Source of the DNA: Oenococcus kitaharae
Lineage (GTDB): Bacteria > Bacillota > Bacilli > Lactobacillales > Lactobacillaceae
Direction: 5' to 3'
Assembly: GCF_025758695.1 (NCBI RefSeq)
Contig: NZ_JANJQP010000002.1
Span: 186,001-250,000, forward strand
DNA length: 64,000 nucleotides
Part shown: piece by piece, positions 60,983 through 64,000 of the stretch
Numbering within the stretch: the first letter of the stretch is position 1
How the letters are laid out: the number at the start of each line of letters is the position of its first letter
Notes under the pieces: model-generated
What the model saw: only the letters and a program-made list of their open reading frames with translations
Told to the model about the DNA's origin: nothing
Database searches by the model: none
Translations under genes and position numbers: made by a program

Positions 60983-61803
60983 TCAAAGGCCATTTGTAAA
61001 TAAATCGGCGCATGATCTGCACGAGTACCACTGTCAATCATGCCGCTTTTTTTTATTTTATCTTTTAATGTGCTGCTGACTAGATAGTAGTCAATCCGCC
61101 AGCCGGCGTTGTTTGGCTTAGCCATGCGATTTCGCTGGCTCCACCAAGAATAAGCAACATCATCAGGGTGCTGAAAACGCCAGGTATCTGTAAATCCTGC
61201 TTCTAAAAGCTGAGTAAACTTAGCTCGTTCCTGATCCGTAAAACCCGCAGATTGATGGTTGGTTGACGGGTTTTTCAAATCAATTTCTTCGTGGGCAACA
61301 TTTAAATCACCGGAGAAGATAACGGCTTTTCTTTCGGCCAGCTGGCTGACATAGACACGAAAATTGTCATCCCATAGACCGCGCATCTCGAGACGTTTTA
61401 GACCATCGCCTGAATTAGGCGTATAAACATTCAGGAGATAAAAATCCGGGTATTCCAGCAAAATAATGCGCCCTTCTTCATCCATTGTGTCCGGTGCGTC
61501 AATTGTTGGGCAATTGAAAGAAATCGGCTGTTCTTTTGCCAAGGTAATCACGCCGGCATAGCCTTTTTTGGCTGGTGGCGTACTATTTCTCACAAAAGTG
61601 CAATAACCCGGAAACAGATCGTTTAAAACCTGTGTTTGTTTAGCGTTGAGACCGGTAACTGGTAATTTACTTTCTTGAATAGAAAAGAAGTCCGGCTTTT
61701 GGGCGGCTATCTGAGATAACAGCGCAAAAGTGAGTTCGCCGCGGGGTGATTTATGTTCGATCGCGGCATTCAAGCTGTCGATATTCCATGAAATAAAGTT
61801 CAT
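60979..61803 (-). CDS. exodeoxyribonuclease III / AP endonuclease
   Basis: 274 residues of the EEP fold. MNFISWNIDSLNAAI, IQESKL (catalytic Glu), SGDLNVAHEEIDL, YSWWSQR and a final RADHAPIYLQM. Removes abasic sites and 3' blocks from DNA. The message is predicted to be leaderless: TAGACT ends 6 nt before the ATG on the minus strand. Confidence 0.95.
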   Translation of the reverse strand: MNFISWNIDSLNAAIEHKSPRGELTFALLSQIAAQKPDFFSIQESKLPVTGLNAKQTQVLNDLFPGYCTFVRNSTPPAKKGYAGVITLAKEQPISFNCPTIDAPDTMDEEGRIILLEYPDFYLLNVYTPNSGDGLKRLEMRGLWDDNFRVYVSQLAERKAVIFSGDLNVAHEEIDLKNPSTNHQSAGFTDQERAKFTQLLEAGFTDTWRFQHPDDVAYSWWSQRNRMAKPNNAGWRIDYYLVSSTLKDKIKKSGMIDSGTRADHAPIYLQMAFD

Positions 61804-61809
61804 AAAACC

Positions 61810-61842
61810 AGTCTAAACCAAGTTTGCCTGCAATGATAAAAT
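61810..61842. promoter_or_regulatory. divergent -10 elements of exonuclease III and murB
   Basis: Minus strand TAGACT (61810-61815), 6 nt before the exonuclease ATG. Plus strand TGATAAAAT (61834-61842), an extended -10 ending 6 nt before ATC at 61849. The whole intergenic gap is only 45 bp. Confidence 0.5.
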
Positions 61843-61848
61843 CAAGTT

Positions 61849-62754
61849 ATCGCAGATTTTACTAAACAATTTTCAGATATTGAGATTTATAAGGACAAAC
61901 CTATTGCTGAGTACGCTTTTGCTCAGGTTGGCGGCAAGGCTGATTATTTGGCTTTTCCCAAGAATAGTCAGGAGACAAAACGTCTAATCCAGGCAGCTTT
62001 TGATCAAGATATTCCGGTGCACGTGTTGGGACAGCTTAGCAATATGCTGATATCGGATCAAGGTGTTGCCGGTCTGATTATTATCATGGACAAAATGAAG
62101 CAGATTCAAATCCGCGGCAATGAAATTATCGCCGATGCTGGAATTGATATGATTCAAGTATCCGAATTTGCCTATGAGCATGGGCTGTCGGGTCTGGAGT
62201 GGGCGGCTGGACTGCCAGGATCAGTCGGTGGTGCTGTTTATATGAATGCTGGTGCTTATGGCGGCAATACGGCCGATGTGCTGAAAAGTGTTATCGCTTT
62301 GGACCATGCCGGCCACTCGCTTGTTTTGACCAAAGAACAGCTGGGTTTTTCTTACCGTAATTCAGGTATTCAGCAAAATGGTTATTATATTCTCCAAGCG
62401 GTCTTTGAGCTGGCACCTGATGATAAGGCTGTTATCCGGCGCTGGATGGATGATTTTAATTTTCGGCGGATTAGTAAACAGCCTTTGAATCTGCCCTCCA
62501 ATGGTTCTGTTTTCAAACGGCCGCAGGGATTTTACGCAGGTAAACTGGTGGCAGATGCCGGCCTGCAGGGTATTCGTATCGGTGGTGCTCAGTTATCCAC
62601 GAAACATGCGAATTTTATTGTCAACGTCGATCATGCCAGCACCGAAGATTATGTCAGACTTATCAACTTAGTCAAGCACACGATCAAACAGAATCAGGAT
62701 ATCAATATGGAATTAGAAATCAAAATGATCGGGAAAGGATTCGCTGAAAACTAA
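61849..62754 (+). CDS. murB: UDP-N-acetylenolpyruvoylglucosamine reductase; non-canonical start
   Basis: 301 residues if started at ATC 61849, the normal size for MurB. No ATG, GTG or TTG exists in frame between the stop at 61837 and TTG 61948, yet that stretch encodes the expected N-terminus (ADFTKQFSDIEIYKDKP, then QVGGKADYLAFP for FAD binding). The catalytic Ser lies in NGSVFKRP and the Glu in the final ELEIKM. It reduces enolpyruvyl-UDP-GlcNAc to UDP-MurNAc. The start may be ATC on a leaderless message, or a frameshift from ATG 61833 may exist. Coupled to the next gene by TAATG. Confidence 0.9.
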   Translation: MADFTKQFSDIEIYKDKPIAEYAFAQVGGKADYLAFPKNSQETKRLIQAAFDQDIPVHVLGQLSNMLISDQGVAGLIIIMDKMKQIQIRGNEIIADAGIDMIQVSEFAYEHGLSGLEWAAGLPGSVGGAVYMNAGAYGGNTADVLKSVIALDHAGHSLVLTKEQLGFSYRNSGIQQNGYYILQAVFELAPDDKAVIRRWMDDFNFRRISKQPLNLPSNGSVFKRPQGFYAGKLVADAGLQGIRIGGAQLSTKHANFIVNVDHASTEDYVRLINLVKHTIKQNQDINMELEIKMIGKGFAEN

Positions 62755-64000
62755 TGGACTTATTACTGCTGTTTCCAATTGTTATATCTTTAATTGTTGC
62801 CAGCAGCTTATTGGCTCATTTTTTCCCTTTGCTTCCAGTCAGCCTATTACAGATCATCTGTGGTGTCGGGTTATCTTTTTTCATTGAAGAGACCATTGGC
62901 TTGGATACCGAATGGTTTTTACTTATTTTTATTGCACCGCTCCTTTTTAATGATGCCTGGCGTTTTCCCAAACGAGAACTTTGGCAGCTGCGTGCGCCGA
63001 TTATTGCAAACGCCTTTGTCCTAGTATTTGTCACAGCTCTTGGTGGCGGCTGGTTGATTCACATACTCATACCGGTCCTGCCGTTATCAGTCAGCATTGC
63101 CTTAGCGGCAGCTTTGTCGCCAACCGATCCAGTATCTGTCGGAACGATTCTATCCCGTATCAAAATACCGGACAATCTGCTGCACGTCTTAATGGGCGAA
63201 AGTCTGTTAAATGATGCTTCCGGCCTGGTGGCCTTTAAATATGCTGTGTCCGCTACAGTATTGGGCTCATTTGTTATGCATGATGCTTTTTTTAATTTTA
63301 TCTATATCACGATTGTTGGCGCGTTGACAGGGTTTTTGCTGATTTCTATGATTGACTGGGCACGGGAAATCATCCGTCAGCATGGTGCTAACGACGAAAT
63401 CATGCAGGTTATTATCAGTATTTTGGCGCCTTTTTTGATCTTTTATATCGCCGAAGATCTAGAACAATCTTCGGGCGTTGTGGCGGTTGTTGTGGCCGGG
63501 ATTTTGACAAAATTACGCAATAATGCTGATTACAATGCAAGTTTTGAATTCAACGTTTTGTCCGAAACGATCTGGCGGGCTCTGGCCTTTGTTTTGAACG
63601 GTACGATTTTTATTATCTTGGGCTTGGAGCTGCCTCATGCCTATGAGGACGCGATTATCAATGATCAGCTGAATCTGGTTACAGGCATTCTATATGGCAT
63701 TTTGGTTTGGTGCATTATCTTTGTCATTCGGGCGGTTTGGACTTATATTAACGAATATATCAGCTACAAAAGAAATATCAAAACAAATCCAAAACCAACT
63801 ATTGTGCAAACGATGATTATGGCGTTTTCCGGTGTCCGTGGTGCGATCGCACTCGCTGCTGTGCTGTCAATTCAAATGGTCTCCGGCCGTGTCTTTCCAC
63901 ATTACTATCTGATGGTCTTCATCGCAGCTGTTGTCGTTATTTTCTCTCTGATTGTTGCATCAATTATGCTGCCGATTCTGACAAAGCTCTCAGGGCCGGT
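62754..64000 (+). CDS. CPA1-family Na+/H+ antiporter (3' truncated by window)
   Basis: The frame runs from the ATG at 62754, overlapping the murB stop, to the end of the window with no stop; 415 residues are visible. Ten or more membrane segments, with the ion-binding LSPTDPVSVG, GESLLNDASGLV and GVRGAIALA motifs of NhaP/NHE antiporters. It exchanges sodium or potassium for protons. The usual C-terminal cytoplasmic tail would lie beyond the edge. Confidence 0.93.
   Translation, partial: MDLLLLFPIVISLIVASSLLAHFFPLLPVSLLQIICGVGLSFFIEETIGLDTEWFLLIFIAPLLFNDAWRFPKRELWQLRAPIIANAFVLVFVTALGGGWLIHILIPVLPLSVSIALAAALSPTDPVSVGTILSRIKIPDNLLHVLMGESLLNDASGLVAFKYAVSATVLGSFVMHDAFFNFIYITIVGALTGFLLISMIDWAREIIRQHGANDEIMQVIISILAPFLIFYIAEDLEQSSGVVAVVVAGILTKLRNNADYNASFEFNVLSETIWRALAFVLNGTIFIILGLELPHAYEDAIINDQLNLVTGILYGILVWCIIFVIRAVWTYINEYISYKRNIKTNPKPTIVQTMIMAFSGVRGAIALAAVLSIQMVSGRVFPHYYLMVFIAAVVVIFSLIVASIMLPILTKLSGP

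Noticed and set aside
1-64000. Insertion sequence, prophage, CRISPR array or rRNA
   Set aside because: No transposase, integrase, phage structural gene, cas gene, regularly spaced repeat or rRNA sequence was found on reading both strands.

Overview
The window is a low- to mid-GC Gram-positive chromosome segment, most probably from a heterofermentative lactic acid bacterium of the Leuconostoc/Oenococcus group; an Oenococcus with relatively high GC such as O. kitaharae is my best guess. That placement is inference from gene content: a D-lactate-dehydrogenase-type enzyme, alsS-alsD, oleate hydratase, gatCAB, NagA-NagR, and T-box control of amino acid uptake. No database search was possible. No IS element, prophage, CRISPR array or rRNA is visible.

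Layout. 1-2.8 kb: end of a bacteriocin-type ABC permease, its ATPase, and a small P-loop kinase. 3-7.5 kb: tig, clpX, nagA-nagR. 7.6-13.8 kb (minus): a methionine operon led by a Met (AUG) T-box: metQ, a MetE-like methyltransferase, a tRNA-Met-like sequence, a YbaK-type deacylase, an M20 dipeptidase, metN and metI. 13.9-16.6 kb: oleate hydratase and a GRP sugar importer with CcpA-type sites. 16.6-21.8 kb (minus): TetR, a heterodimeric ABC exporter with one degenerate ATP site, and an anchored orphan protein. 21.8-29.4 kb: D-2-hydroxyacid dehydrogenase, a 50-aa membrane peptide, an ADH/YczE-like/VOC operon, ROK fructokinase with a cre site, alsS-alsD and thioredoxin. 29.4-40.4 kb: amino acid permease, GT2, map, recX, Nudix, DUF402, gatCAB, lipid kinase and an rRNA methyltransferase.

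40.4-54.3 kb is the accessory part. It holds an RpiR-controlled fructose-type PTS (separate C, A and B) with an oxidoreductase, an odd esterase and a VOC protein; a short-chain dehydrogenase; a racemase and a nucleoside hydrolase; and a LacI-controlled operon (TIM-barrel isomerase, GntP-like permease, SDR, hydroxyacid dehydrogenase) whose operator is visible. 54.4-56.9 kb: a T-box with a CAC (His) specifier in front of a polar amino acid ABC transporter. 56.9-64 kb: tsaE, a DEDDh exonuclease, an amidase, a 47-aa peptide, a membrane protein with TelA, exonuclease III, murB and a truncated Na+/H+ antiporter.

Three things deserve most attention. A structurally aberrant tRNA-Met(CAU)-like sequence lies inside the operon that is itself led by a tRNA-Met-sensing T-box. 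About ten mainly housekeeping genes have a -10 hexamer only 6-9 nt before the start codon and no Shine-Dalgarno, implying leaderless mRNAs. murB has no ATG/GTG/TTG at its expected start; an ATC sits exactly there, 6 nt after an extended -10.
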